Assembly (NCBI GenBank): GCA_043763625.1
Contig: JAYULL010000139.1
Span: forward strand, 1-32,334
Reading direction: 5' to 3'
Source of the DNA: Rubrolithibacter sp043763625
GTDB lineage: Bacteria > Bacteroidota > Bacteroidia > Sphingobacteriales > Sphingobacteriaceae
DNA: 32,334 bases
Under the pieces are notes generated by a model. That model was not told the DNA's origin and ran no database searches. It was given only the letters and a program-made list of their open reading frames with translations. The position numbers and the translations under genes were made by a program. Each line of letters begins with the position of its first letter. The stretch's first letter is position 1. Positions 1-10,300 of the stretch are shown one piece after another.

Positions 1-351
1 GTTGGTTGCATTCCTTTTTCGCCATTGGCTCAAGGACTATTAACGGATAAGTATTTAAAAGGAATTCCGGCAGATTCAAGAGTAGCTAAAGCACCCGGAA
101 ATGGCGCTCTTGAGGGTGACTCGATAACCGAAGAGAATATTTCAAAAGTGAAATCTCTCAACGAAGTAGCCGAACAACGCGGACAATCTTTGGCCCAAAT
201 GGCGTTGGCGTGGATATTGAAAGACGACCGAGTAACTTCTGTTTTAATCGGAGCAAGTAAACCGGAGCAAATAACAGATTCGCTTAAGTGCTTAGAGAAC
301 AGAAGTTTTAGCAAAGAAGAATTAAGCAGAATTGAGGAAATCCTAAAGTGA
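1..351 (+). CDS. Aldo/keto reductase, C-terminal part (5' end outside window)
   Basis: The reading frame is open from base 1 to the TGA at 349-351, so this is the 3' end of a longer gene. An internal TTG at 25 could be taken for a start, but the residues before it (VGCIPFSPLAQGLL) belong to the fold. The sequence fits the last third of the NAD(P)H-dependent aldo/keto reductases of the YghZ / Kv-beta type: a strand with the PFSPLAQGLL motif, a loop, then helices with QMALAWILKD and the cofactor-binding SVLIGASKPEQI segment that holds the 2'-phosphate/adenine side of NADPH. Such enzymes reduce small aldehydes in the cytoplasm, for example glyceraldehyde 3-phosphate or methylglyoxal. The substrate here cannot be told. 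The catalytic Asp-Tyr-Lys-His part is outside the window. The next gene is convergent. Confidence 0.88.
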   Translation, partial: VGCIPFSPLAQGLLTDKYLKGIPADSRVAKAPGNGALEGDSITEENISKVKSLNEVAEQRGQSLAQMALAWILKDDRVTSVLIGASKPEQITDSLKCLENRSFSKEELSRIEEILK

Positions 352-413
352 TTTTTATCGGTGTTGGACGTATCAGGTTGCTGCTAGACTATTTAAGACA
401 GCAAGTTCTTTTC

Positions 414-442
414 AATAAATAGCAATGTTGATTTATTTTTTC
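414..442 (+). terminator. Possible weak terminator after the aldo/keto reductase
   Basis: AATAAAT at 414-420 and ATTTATT at 431-437 can pair around a 10-base loop and are followed by a run of T. The stem is A-T only, so it is weak. The site lies between two convergent genes. Confidence 0.25.
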
Positions 443-464
443 GGGCAAAAAGGCATTTGAAAAA

Positions 465-3400
465 CTATCTATTTCCTCTTAAGTAAGCCAGTAAATCAGC
501 CATTTGCTGTTGATTGATTTGTTTTTCTAAACCGGTTGTCATTGCCGACATGTTCAGTGCTTTTAATGACTTAATATCGATTCTACTAATTGTTCTAGCT
601 TCAGTTCCGGCGTTTTTTAATTTTATTGCCGTGTTTGTTTCGTTTGAGATGATCCCCTGAATAGATTCTCCATTTTTTAGTTCAACCGCCCAAAAATTGT
701 AACCACTTGATATAGATAAGTTAGGCGCCAGAATATTTGCCATAATAGCATCAGCTGACCAATTATGAATTGTACCTAAATCAGGCCCGAAACTTACACC
801 CATACCCCCTCTTATTTGGTGACAGAGGGCACAGTTTAACAGAAATACATTTCTACCGTTAGATGTATCTCCTCTAATAGAAAGAGATTGTTGATAATCT
901 TTGTTGACCTTGACTCTATCCTTTTCGCTTTGAGTGAGCAGCATTCTTGCTTTACCGCGTAATTTTCTGTTAGATTGGGCCATAAGACTTACACTTCGCT
1001 GCCAGCCTACACTAGTCGGTTGTACCTTGCCTGCTTCAATAGCGTCTAATAACATCGCGATTCTTTCATCGTTAGCTAAAAAAGTATTCATGGCTTCATC
1101 CTGTACTTCCGGAGTTAAATTGGTCCATCGTTGCAACAAGTAATTAGAAACAGTAGTATCAGGTATGGCACTCAGCGTGCGTAAAGAAGCTATCTGAATA
1201 GAAGATTGCTCACGCGGCGAAATAAATTTTTTGAGGAGATCGGCATAGGGAGCCGGATTCCCGAGTGCTAAAAAATTTATAGCTTCTACTCTTTTCTCTT
1301 CAAGTTGGCGCTCATCAACTATAAGGGATACAGCTTTTTTTATAGCGTCATTGTTTGAAGGTTCATTTTTCATACCCATTACTTTCAGTAGTTCAAAAGA
1401 AGCGTTTCGTAAGCTAGCTGAAGAATTTTCAAAAAATGTTTTAATAAGTATATCTTGTTCTCCGATAAAAGCAGCAGGTGTTTTTTGTAATTTAAATCCT
1501 TGTGCCAGACCTTCCAGCAATGGTGCCTGCCATTCAGCTTGTTGGCCTGTAGTAGCTTTTTGAATTAGCCGGTGCACAACATTTGGTTTTTCACTTCCAC
1601 CAATCATAGCACCTAATCGCTGCACCAACGAAACATAGGCCGGCACCTCTTTATGAAAATTATCCAGCACTACATTCAGTAAGGATGTGGTTTGAGAGGA
1701 AGAACCTGACAAAGCAGCAACCTGAACCCACCCGTCATTGATATCTTTGAACAAAAGTTTATTTCTAACCTTTAATGCTTCAGGCGTATTTACAGATCCT
1801 AATGTACAAAGCAATTGAAACCTTACTTTAGCGCTGATATCATCTTGCAACGGGAACAGGGCTTTTGATAAAATCGGTGCAGTTGTCAAATGAAGTTCAG
1901 CTAATTTTATGGTGTTTTCTCTAATTCCCGGCACAACATCTTTTAATGCGAATTCAATCAGTTCAGGTTTTAGTTCCTTAAGACCTTCCAAAGTCCAAAG
2001 ACTATGTAACCGGCCCATAGGAGAAGGAGAATTTTTGGCCATCTTTACTAATGCCGGCACTACGGTTTTATCTTTCCTGTCTACCAATATGCGCTGGGCA
2101 TTTAGCCTCCACCATATATTTGGATTGGATAATTGTTCTACTAATTGTTCGCCACTTGCATCACCTAACTTTAGGCCTTTTGTCCAATCTGCAGTTTTTG
2201 CTTTAGTTGGCGTGATACGATATATCCGCCCCATATCATGACCATTATAAAGTTTGCCTGACTTGACCACTTCTTCCCCCATCCATTCTGGATGTTCAAT
2301 AATTTGGCGATAATAATCTACCACATACAACGCTCCATCCGGTCCGACATACATATTTACCGGACGAAACCAAGCATCCGTAGAAGCAAGAAACTCTTTA
2401 TTAGGATGAATTCGGCCGGCTACAAAAGCGGCACCTTTGGCAGTTAGTTTATCCACATGGACCAAATTACTCACCGGCTCGGCTACAAAAGAAGCATTGT
2501 CAAAAGGCTTTGGAAAAGCACCTCCTAAATAAGCTGTTATTCCGCAAGCTGAAGTTATTACTCCTACATCCGTCAATATTTGACGTTCGGGATTTTTAGT
2601 AATAGGAAATACTTCGGCAGCATCGTTATGATCGGAAAGTGATTGAGTAGCATCGGAAAGAATTAGATTAGGGTTTCGTTTTAAATAAGAAGCTGCCATA
2701 ACTTCCTGAAATATATGGTTGGAGTTACTCACAAGAAAATGATTACCCCATTGATCAAATGTATGACCAAACTGGGTATCACTTGATGACGTTTCTATTA
2801 GATGTTCATCGGGTCGAAATCGTGCGGAACGGCCACTTGCATTTTTAGCAAGGCGAGAACTATTTGGTTGATTTGGAAAATAAATTTCACTGCCCTGATC
2901 GCCAAATTCTTTGTTATACGTTTGTGTCGCAATTGCACCTTCATGACCGAGGTAAATCCAATTATCGATACCTAAAACAGGGCTATTGAGGTTATGTTGA
3001 GGATTTGATAAAGCAAAACCGGTAAGTATTGTGTCTTTGATGTCTGCTTTAGCATCACCGTTAGTATCTTCAAAATACAAGACATTTGGTGCATCCGTTA
3101 CCAATACTCCTTTTTTCCAGCGCATGATGCTGTTAGGCAACGTTAAGCTATCTGCAAAAATTGTACTCTTATCCATACGACCATCACCATCGGTGTCAGC
3201 TAACAATTTTATTAAACCGGTACCGCTTTTATCAAGAGGATATCCATGCATTTCAACTACGTAAAGACGACCATATTCATCAATCTCCATATCAACAGGG
3301 TCAGAAATCAACGGTTCTGCCGCAAGTAATTCAATCTTGAAACCCGGCTCCAGTTCAAATGTAGAAAGGGCATCTTCTGCTCGTATACCTGAGTTATTAG

Positions 3401-3503
3401 CTTTAGATTTAGTACCGGAGTCATCTGCAATGCTATGGCAGCCGGCCACTATCAAAACAAGTAATATAATTGAATACTGATGCAGTTGTCTAAGGAGATT
3501 CAT
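465..3503 (-). CDS. PVC-type membrane-bound dehydrogenase/HEAT/cytochrome c lipoprotein
   Basis: A 1012-residue exported protein. Residues 1-22 are a lipoprotein signal: a basic start, a hydrophobic run, and the lipobox VAGC with Cys at about 22. Residues ~45-430 match the putative membrane-bound dehydrogenase propeller (TIGR02604 type), with the opening LEPGFKIELLAAEPLISDPV and a DTDGDGRMDK-like calcium-binding loop. The middle (~450-850) is helical and HEAT-like. The C-terminus is a cytochrome c domain with CALCH (Cys891, Cys894, His895), preceded by GRNVFLLN and followed by GPDLGTI. These proteins are common in Planctomycetes and Bacteroidota and are thought to oxidise a sugar or alcohol at the cell surface and pass electrons to heme. 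Substrate and electron partner are unknown. It stands alone, convergent with the gene before it and with IS debris upstream. The family call is sound; the enzymatic role is inference. Confidence 0.85.
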   Translation of the reverse strand: MNLLRQLHQYSIILLVLIVAGCHSIADDSGTKSKANNSGIRAEDALSTFELEPGFKIELLAAEPLISDPVDMEIDEYGRLYVVEMHGYPLDKSGTGLIKLLADTDGDGRMDKSTIFADSLTLPNSIMRWKKGVLVTDAPNVLYFEDTNGDAKADIKDTILTGFALSNPQHNLNSPVLGIDNWIYLGHEGAIATQTYNKEFGDQGSEIYFPNQPNSSRLAKNASGRSARFRPDEHLIETSSSDTQFGHTFDQWGNHFLVSNSNHIFQEVMAASYLKRNPNLILSDATQSLSDHNDAAEVFPITKNPERQILTDVGVITSACGITAYLGGAFPKPFDNASFVAEPVSNLVHVDKLTAKGAAFVAGRIHPNKEFLASTDAWFRPVNMYVGPDGALYVVDYYRQIIEHPEWMGEEVVKSGKLYNGHDMGRIYRITPTKAKTADWTKGLKLGDASGEQLVEQLSNPNIWWRLNAQRILVDRKDKTVVPALVKMAKNSPSPMGRLHSLWTLEGLKELKPELIEFALKDVVPGIRENTIKLAELHLTTAPILSKALFPLQDDISAKVRFQLLCTLGSVNTPEALKVRNKLLFKDINDGWVQVAALSGSSSQTTSLLNVVLDNFHKEVPAYVSLVQRLGAMIGGSEKPNVVHRLIQKATTGQQAEWQAPLLEGLAQGFKLQKTPAAFIGEQDILIKTFFENSSASLRNASFELLKVMGMKNEPSNNDAIKKAVSLIVDERQLEEKRVEAINFLALGNPAPYADLLKKFISPREQSSIQIASLRTLSAIPDTTVSNYLLQRWTNLTPEVQDEAMNTFLANDERIAMLLDAIEAGKVQPTSVGWQRSVSLMAQSNRKLRGKARMLLTQSEKDRVKVNKDYQQSLSIRGDTSNGRNVFLLNCALCHQIRGGMGVSFGPDLGTIHNWSADAIMANILAPNLSISSGYNFWAVELKNGESIQGIISNETNTAIKLKNAGTEARTISRIDIKSLKALNMSAMTTGLEKQINQQQMADLLAYLRGNR

Positions 3504-3570
3504 TCTTGTATGATTTGTAATTGCTAATTTATATTAGAAGTCCACGACTCAATAAAACCGTATTATGATT

Positions 3571-4152
3571 TTATAGACAAAGCTGCCCATGGTAAATAGT
3601 CAGCCCTTCAAAAGGTATTTTACTACAGATAAAAGTAGAGATTTTCAGTAAACAAATAATCATAAAAACGGTGCTGTAAAAAACCTGCCGGAAATTTTTC
3701 TTTCGGTTATTCATCATTCTTTGAAGTTCATAATAGATATGGGTAAACACGATATTGATGTTATCGCCTTTAATTCCTTTATAGAAGTTCCGGCTTAAAC
3801 GAGAATCTGGTTTCAAATAACCGTTTCCGGGTTCTATTGCTGCTCGTTTTAAAAATACTTTCCTTCGTTTGGCTTTTTGGTAAGTGCTGAGCTTCTTAGG
3901 AAAGGGTTTGGGCGTGTGAATTTGTGTTCGCAAACTTAGTTAAGACCTCTATAACCTCGGACTACCGCCACTTCTTTGAGTGTACTGCCGGTTAATCGTT
4001 GCTGTTGTTTCAAGGCTGCTTTTAAGGTGTGTCCTCCGGACGACCAAAGCCTTGTTTGTAGTGTTTGGCAAAGCTTTCTTCAAACAGCTGCCAAATAATT
4101 ATCTCGGCTTAAATAATAAAAGTTGACTACGATTTAACTGCTCTTCATGTCT
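3571..4152 (-). pseudogene. Degenerate, internally deleted IS5-like transposase
   Basis: Reading 4152 down to 3571 on the minus strand gives pieces of one DDE transposase in different frames. First come EEQLNRSQLLLFKPR and, after a frameshift, IWQLFEESFAKHYKQGFGRP, which look like the N-terminus of IS5-type transposases. The middle, with most of the catalytic core, is missing. Then HTLKAALKQQQRLTG and KEVAVVRGYRG appear, ending in a TAA. A second frame (3571-3933) carries the C-terminal signature RAAIEPGNGYLKPDSRLSRN and GIKGDNINIVF. The 120-residue open frame at 3571-3933 starts only at a TTG and has a stop just upstream, so it is a fragment rather than a gene. Terminal inverted repeats were not identified. 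The element is dead. Exact IS subgroup is uncertain. Confidence 0.8.
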
Positions 4153-4258
4153 AAGATCTACAGCCCAAGTTCCCTGGCTTGCAGTTTCATTTAAAGCCGG
4201 CGTAACTTTGGCTACACAGGCACCGCATTTGATATTGTTTTAAATTTTATTGTCCTAC
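4153..4258 (-). pseudogene. Frameshifted, truncated HMA copper-chaperone gene
   Basis: Minus-strand codons from about 4258 read RTIKFKT. After loss of one base they continue as KCGACVAKVTPALNETASQG and then TWAVDL. This is the N-terminal half of a small heavy-metal-associated domain: the beta1 strand TIKFKT, the metal loop KCGACV with the two Cys, then the helix and the WAVDL strand. No ATG is left at the expected start. After AVDL the sequence passes directly into transposase-like sequence, so the second half of the domain is gone. It lies just downstream of copA on the same strand, the usual place for a chaperone that hands Cu(I) to the ATPase. Seen: the frameshift, missing start and fusion point. 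Inferred: disruption by the IS. Confidence 0.75.
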
Positions 4259-4335
4259 AACTTTTTAAGTGATTTTTTTCGGTAAAGAATCTCTCCGATT
4301 TTTTAAAATCGCGGTTCAAAAACCGAAACATCTGT

Positions 4336-6579
4336 TTAAAGCTTTGCAGCCTTTAATCTTAAGCTGTTACTTACCACTGATACAGAACTCAAAGCCATAG
4401 CTGCGCCCGCAATCATAGGGTTAAGAAGAAATCCGTTAAAGGGGTAAAGAACCCCGGCTGCTAACGGGATGCCGATTATGTTATAAATAAAGGCCCAGAA
4501 GAGATTTTGTTTTATGGTTCGAACAGTAAGTTTTGAAAGCTTTAAGGCCTTGGGAATAAATGCTAAATCAGAAGTTATCAAGGTGATTTTTGCTACATCC
4601 ATTGCTACATCCGCACCTTTTCCCATAGCAATACTAACGTTGGCCTGCGCAAGAGCTTGCGAATCATTTATTCCGTCGCCAACCATTGCCACTACCATTT
4701 CTTTAGACTGTAATTCTTTGACAAAATCAGCCTTATCAGATGGAAGAACTTCAGCTTTAAACTTTGTTATTCCCACTTCTTTTGCCACAACTGCCGCTGT
4801 TTGATAATTATCTCCGGTTAGCATAAATACTTCTATGCCCATCTCCTGCAAACTTTGAACAGCTTGCTTTGAAGACGTTTTTACTTTATCTGTAATTGAT
4901 ATTACCGCCAATACTGTCTCTTTGTTTGCAAAGTAAATAACCGTATTTGCGTCATTCAGTAATCTCGTTGCATATTGAACCGTCGTCGAATTAATCGCTA
5001 TAGAGTTTTCTTCTATCAGTTTTCTGTTTCCGGCAAAAAACGTCTCGCCCTGATAAGTTCCGATTACCCCTCGAGCACTTAGGCTTTCAAACGAGGCAAG
5101 AGGAATACCTGAAATTCCCTTTTCTTTCAATTTACTAACGATAGCGTCTGCTAACGGATGTTCTGATTTTATTTCAAGGCTGTATAAGATCGATTCCAAT
5201 TCTCCTCTTTCTTCGACAAAAGGGCTCCAAAATATTTCTCCAACTTTCGGTTTGCCTTCTGTAATAGTTCCGGTTTTATCTAAAATAAGAGCATTAACCG
5301 TATGTGCAGATTCCAAGCTTTCTGCATCTTTAATCAGAATATTATTTTCGGCACCTTTTCCTACGCCTACCATTATCGCTGTGGGCGTTGCAAGACCTAA
5401 AGCACAAGGACAGGCAATAACCAGAACGGTTACCGAAGTAAGTAAGGCATGAGTAAAAGCATTTTCTCCACCAAATACCATCCAAATACCGAAAGTAAGA
5501 ACTGCTACACCGATAACAACCGGAACGAAGACACCTGCAATTTTATCCGCAAGCTTTTGAGCGGGTGCTTTACTGCCTTGAGCCTCTTGAACCATTCTTA
5601 TAATATTTCCCAGCAAAGTGTCACTACCTACTTTTTCGGCAATAAATTGTAAGCTTCCTTTTTGATTTACGGTTCCGGCAAAAATTTTATCATCTTTTTG
5701 CTTTAGTGCCGGTACCGGTTCTCCGGTTACAGTACTCTCATCAATGTAGGAAGATCCGGAAACAACTATTCCGTCAACAGGAACTTTTTCTCCCGGTTTT
5801 AAAATAATAACGCTTCCTTTTTCTACTGATGCAACGGGTAACTCAACCTCCGCTCCGGCAATTAATACTCTAACAGTTTTGGGTTGTAGTCCCATTAATT
5901 TTTTTATTGCCGAAGAAGTGCTCGATTTTGCTTTTTCCTCAAGCATCTTCCCTAAGGAAATGAATGCAATTATTACAGCTGCTGCCTCAAAATAAACATG
6001 TGCATGCAGCCCTCGACTATGCCAAAACTCGGGGTAAATAGTATTAAAGGCACTAAATAGAAATGCAATTCCTGTACTGAGAGCAACCAAGGTGTCCATG
6101 TTAGCCTTACCGTGGTTGGCTTGTTTCCAAGCATTCACGAAGAAACTGCGGCCAAACCAAAATAAAACCGGTGCGGTTAAAAACATGGAAATAGAGGCTC
6201 CGTAAGGAGTATTCATAAAAAACATTCCGATAACAACAACCGGGATTGAAAGAGCGGATGCCCAAATTGTACGGTTCTTTATTTCCCTATATTGCTTTAA
6301 CTGCAAATTTTCCTGAACTTCTTGCGGGTTTTCAGCGTCAATTATTATATCATAACCTATAGAGCGAACCGCTTTTTGTAGTGCTGCGGAATTCGTTATA
6401 CGCTCTTCAAAGTCAACTTGAACAGTTTGGTTTGCAAAGTTTACTCCTGCACCTATTACACCCGGGGATGAATTAAGTATTGATTCTACACTATTTGCAC
6501 ATCCTGCACAAGTCATTCCGGTAACCGGCCAGTTATTTCTTGTAATCTTTGCGGCAGCCGATTTGGTTTGAGTATTCAT
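4336..6579 (-). CDS. copA: Cu(+)-exporting P1B-type ATPase
   Basis: A 747-residue inner-membrane pump that exports Cu(I), or Ag(I), from the cytoplasm using ATP. One N-terminal HMA domain carries GMTCAGC (Cys24, Cys27). Next come paired membrane helices (~100-220), the actuator loop with TGEPVP, the membrane metal site CPC (Cys390, Cys392) in IACPCALGLATPTA, the phosphorylation motif DKTGTIT (Asp434), the P1B-specific SEHPLADA, and the hinge VGDGINDSQAL. The last helices contain YNIIGIPLAAG. This set of motifs is that of a complete copper pump of normal length. ATG start at 6579 has a TATTTTTG box 18 bases upstream. Its downstream neighbour was a small HMA chaperone, now broken. No CueR- or CsoR-like regulator is nearby, so control is unknown. 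Confidence 0.96.
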   Translation of the reverse strand: MNTQTKSAAAKITRNNWPVTGMTCAGCANSVESILNSSPGVIGAGVNFANQTVQVDFEERITNSAALQKAVRSIGYDIIIDAENPQEVQENLQLKQYREIKNRTIWASALSIPVVVIGMFFMNTPYGASISMFLTAPVLFWFGRSFFVNAWKQANHGKANMDTLVALSTGIAFLFSAFNTIYPEFWHSRGLHAHVYFEAAAVIIAFISLGKMLEEKAKSSTSSAIKKLMGLQPKTVRVLIAGAEVELPVASVEKGSVIILKPGEKVPVDGIVVSGSSYIDESTVTGEPVPALKQKDDKIFAGTVNQKGSLQFIAEKVGSDTLLGNIIRMVQEAQGSKAPAQKLADKIAGVFVPVVIGVAVLTFGIWMVFGGENAFTHALLTSVTVLVIACPCALGLATPTAIMVGVGKGAENNILIKDAESLESAHTVNALILDKTGTITEGKPKVGEIFWSPFVEERGELESILYSLEIKSEHPLADAIVSKLKEKGISGIPLASFESLSARGVIGTYQGETFFAGNRKLIEENSIAINSTTVQYATRLLNDANTVIYFANKETVLAVISITDKVKTSSKQAVQSLQEMGIEVFMLTGDNYQTAAVVAKEVGITKFKAEVLPSDKADFVKELQSKEMVVAMVGDGINDSQALAQANVSIAMGKGADVAMDVAKITLITSDLAFIPKALKLSKLTVRTIKQNLFWAFIYNIIGIPLAAGVLYPFNGFLLNPMIAGAAMALSSVSVVSNSLRLKAAKL

Positions 6580-6597
6580 GTTTCGAATTTATTTAAG

Positions 6598-6605
6598 CAA
6601 AAATA
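6598..6605 (-). promoter_or_regulatory. -7 box (TATTTTTG) of copA
   Basis: The minus strand reads AAAGTATTTTTG, matching TAnnTTTG, 18 bases before the copA ATG. No TTG is found at the usual -33 distance, so only half of the promoter is supported. A near-identical string lies before pcm. Confidence 0.4.
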
Positions 6606-6714
6606 CTTTGCCGGCGGCGCAGTTTCTTATAAAATTAGAGTTATCTCTTACATAATTTTCTGAAGGAGAACTACATTTTGAACTCTTAATAGAAGCGATC
6701 TTAATTGAGCACAA

Positions 6715-7207
6715 TCAGCAGATAAGACTCAGCCATAATGAAAGGCGAACGTAGTGAACAGCGACATGCAGGTGCCGGAAATGGAGGAAATCGAAGTAGC
6801 TTCATAGAATATGATGAAACGCAAAGAAGTTCCCATCATGCTTTTAAGCTCGGCGGGGACGAAACCGGATCAAAGTACCCGCACCTATTTAGTGCAGTAT
6901 TAACCAAACTGATCAAAAAAACACAACTCTACCGGTGGAACAAGAGCTGAAAGAGCAAGGATCAAGCCAAGCTCCGGTGGAACAAAAGAAGCAAAGCATC
7001 CTGAGTGAAAATTTTGCCAAAGCTTTCCCGTTGAACATACTTCTAGCAGAAGATAACCTAATTAACCAAAAATTGGCCACCAGAGTACTCAACAAACCGG
7101 GGTTTCGAAATTGAGTTCGCAGGCAACGGCCGACAAGCGGTAGACATGTTAGCGATAGCAGCATACGAGGTGATCCTGATGGATGTACTGATCCCGAAAA
7201 TGGGGGG
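6715..7207 (+). pseudogene. Decayed copy of the receiver-domain region of the downstream hybrid kinase
   Basis: From about 6760 the sequence aligns base by base with 10998-11450 of the kinase at 7350-11636. It covers the end of the first receiver domain (GACATGCAGGTGCCGGAAAT against GACATGCAGATGCCGGAAAT), the Gln-rich linker, and the first half of the second receiver. About 54 bases starting at 7050 (TAGCAGAAGATAACC onward) are identical. Elsewhere there are substitutions, small indels that shift frame, and stops. One is a TAG in the first receiver fragment; another is an extra base after ACCAAC..ACC near 7098. Similarity before ~6760 is faint and the start given is approximate. No start codon, sensor or kinase domain remains. 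It is a relic of a tandem paralogue or of a partial duplication. Confidence 0.85.
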
Positions 7208-7349
7208 GGTGATCAAAAGATGACGTAATTCAATTCCTTCCGAACACCATATTTCAAGATCGTGCAATATTAAAGTTAATGCTACTTACAACCTTTATAA
7301 GTATCGGGCGTAAAAGCCTTATTGCGCTAACCGTATATTATTTAAGTTC

Positions 7350-10300
7350 ATGAAAAGACTATTACTTATCATAATAATTTGTTTGATAGCCGCCCGGGGA
7401 TATTCACAAATAAAAAATTTCCGATTTTCTCATTATACAAGTGATAACGGATTGTCCGCCAATGACGTGTACGACCTTATACAGGATTCCAAAGGCTTTA
7501 TTTGGGTTGCAACGCAAGACGGATTGAATCGCTTTGACGGAACCAACTTTGTTGTTTTCAAGAAGAATTTAAAGCAAAACAGCATTTCCGACAACTACAT
7601 TTGGACGCTGATGGAAGATTCGAAAGGTGATCTATACATAGGGACAGACGCAGGAGGTCTAAGCATTTATAATCCGGTAAAAAACTCGTTTACCAATTTT
7701 TTGCATTCCGGCAAGGACTCTACAAGTATCGGATCAAACGAGGTAAGTAGTCTATACGAAGACAGCGCAGGAAATTTATGGGTGGGTACCGATGGTGGAG
7801 GATTGAATCTTTTCAACAGAAGAAATAAAAAATTTACTCGATTTACCTCGGATAATAACAAGAAAACTAAGCTCTTAAATAACGTAGTGCGGAGTATGGC
7901 GGAAGACGACGCCGGAAATTTGTGGGTTGGAACTGAAGGGGGAGGTGTTTCAATATTAAACATCAATACCAAGCAGTTTATCAAGAATTATACGTTCGAA
8001 AATGAAAGTCTTAGTGCTAATAACGTGAGCAAAATTTTCAAGGACAGTCGAAATAATATTTGGATCGGCACAAAGAAAAACGGACTGAATCTTTATAATG
8101 CTAAAACGAATACATTTAAAATTTATTCTGATAGGGGCAATAGTGAAACGAGCATTACCGGTAGTGAAATTAAAGATATTGCCGAAGATAAAGATGGGAA
8201 GATGTTGTTTGCCACCAATAAAGGAATCAATGTTTTCGACACCAAGGCTTCAAGGTTTACATACTTGCACCACGAAAGTAATAATCCGCATAGTTTGCTG
8301 TCTTACTTTGTTACTTCGGTTTATACTGACAGGCAAGGTAGTGTTTGGATAGGATCGGCGGCAGGTATTGATCGTGAAGATCCCGGCAATCCTAAGTTCT
8401 TACATTTTACTAATTCTGTTACAAACCCTAAAAGCATGGCTGGCAACGAAGCTTCGGTTTCCTATCAAGATAAACGAGGCAATATTTGGGTTTCTACAAA
8501 TGACAGTTTTGATCTTTTCGATCTTGCATCCGGAACATTCACTCATTATAAAAACAAGGTCGCCATTCCTCAGGGATTTTCTTCAATGTACGAAGATCGA
8601 AAAAATCGTTTATGGATTAGTACATGGGAAGGTTTCTACCTTTTTGATCGCGATAATCTGAAAGTTCAACGGCTTTCACACGCGGATCCTAATAATACAA
8701 AAAGTGCAAGGATAGCCGGTGTTTTGGGTATCGACGAAGATTTAGATGGAAATATTTGGCTGGGGGTTAATAACGCGGGTATTTTCAGATTCGTTCCTGA
8801 AGAAAAGCGCTTTTACGCATATAATTATCCCGGTAAGCATATTCCCGATTACGATATTTTCACGTTTAGAATAGACTCGAGCGGTAATTTTTGGGTGGGT
8901 ACAGCTTTAGACGGAGTGTATCTATTTAATAAGCAGGCGGGGCTCTACCGTCATTTTAAGCATAACGAAAACGATTCTAGGAGTTTGATTGATAACTCAA
9001 TACGTGATATTAATATAGACAAAAACGGAAGAATCTGTATCGGTACAAAGGGAGGTTTAAGTTTATACAACAAGGCAACCGGTGACTTTACCAATTATGC
9101 GGAATCCAAAGGTTTGTTAAACAGTAATATTAAACAGATTAGAAGTGATAAAAATAATAACCTTTGGATAAGCACCGGGAAGGGTCTTTTTAAATTTGAT
9201 CCCCGATCTCAAACGTTTAAAATATACACAGTCGAAGATAATCTTCAAGGCAATGAGTTCGCTTGGTGGTCTTCAGGAGAAACCAAGTCGGGCGAAATGT
9301 TATTTGGAGGTCCTAACGGATTAAATGTTTTTCATCCGGATAGTGTCAAGGAAAATAAAACCCCTCCTCCTGTCCTTATCACAGGCTTTCAAATTTTCAA
9401 TAAACCTGTTGAGGTAGCAGACAAAAATTCACCCCTAAAAGTATCTGTTGATGAAGCAAATGAGATCGTTTTAAGCTATAAGCAAAACGTATTTTCTTTT
9501 CAATTTTCGGCGCTTAATTATATAGCGGGTAACAAAAATAAATATGCCTATAAAATGGTTGGGTTCGATAAGGATTGGATATATACCGGAGCAGAGCGAA
9601 AAGCAAACTATACCAACCTAGATCCCGGCGAATACACCTTTCGAGTAAAAGCTTCTAATAACGACGGCATTTGGAACGAAAAAGGAACTTCTATAAAAGT
9701 AATTATCACTCCTCCTTTTTGGGCAACTTGGTGGTTCAGAACCTTAGTGGTTTCGGTGGTAGCAGGCAGTGCGATTTCTTTTTACCGTTACCGGATGAGC
9801 CGGATAAAAGCACAAAAAGCAGAGCTTGAACGATTAGTTACACTTCGTACGCAAGAAGTTGTACAGAAGTCAAAAGAACTTGAAGCGCAGGCAGAAGAAA
9901 TGAAAGTACAATCAGAAAACCTTCAAGCAGCAAATGAAGAACTTCAATCTCAGTCCGAGGAACTTCAAGTACAGTCAGAGAACTTACAATCAGTTAACGA
10001 AGAACTCCAAGTACAATCCGAAGAGTTGCAAGCGCACACCGAAACGCTGGAAGTGCTAAATAAAGAATTAGACGAAGAACGTAAAAAGGCTGACAAAGCT
10101 AACGAAGCAAAGAGCGTATTTTTAGCCACAATGAGCCACGAGATCCGGACGCCGATGAACGGTGTAATCGGTATGGCAAGCTTATTAGCCGAAACTGAGC
10201 TGAACAACGAACAAGAAGATTATGTAAAAACCATTCGGGTAAGTGGGGATGCTTTGCTTGCCGTTATTAACGATATTCTCGATTTCTCGAAGATCGAATC

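Noticed and set aside
6738..6950. 70-codon plus-strand frame starting at an ATG
   Set aside because: It is an out-of-frame reading of the decayed receiver-domain copy and not a new gene.
9880..10090. Short tandem repeats as a possible CRISPR or mobile array
   Set aside because: They are in-frame heptads of a coiled coil inside the kinase gene; no spacer structure.
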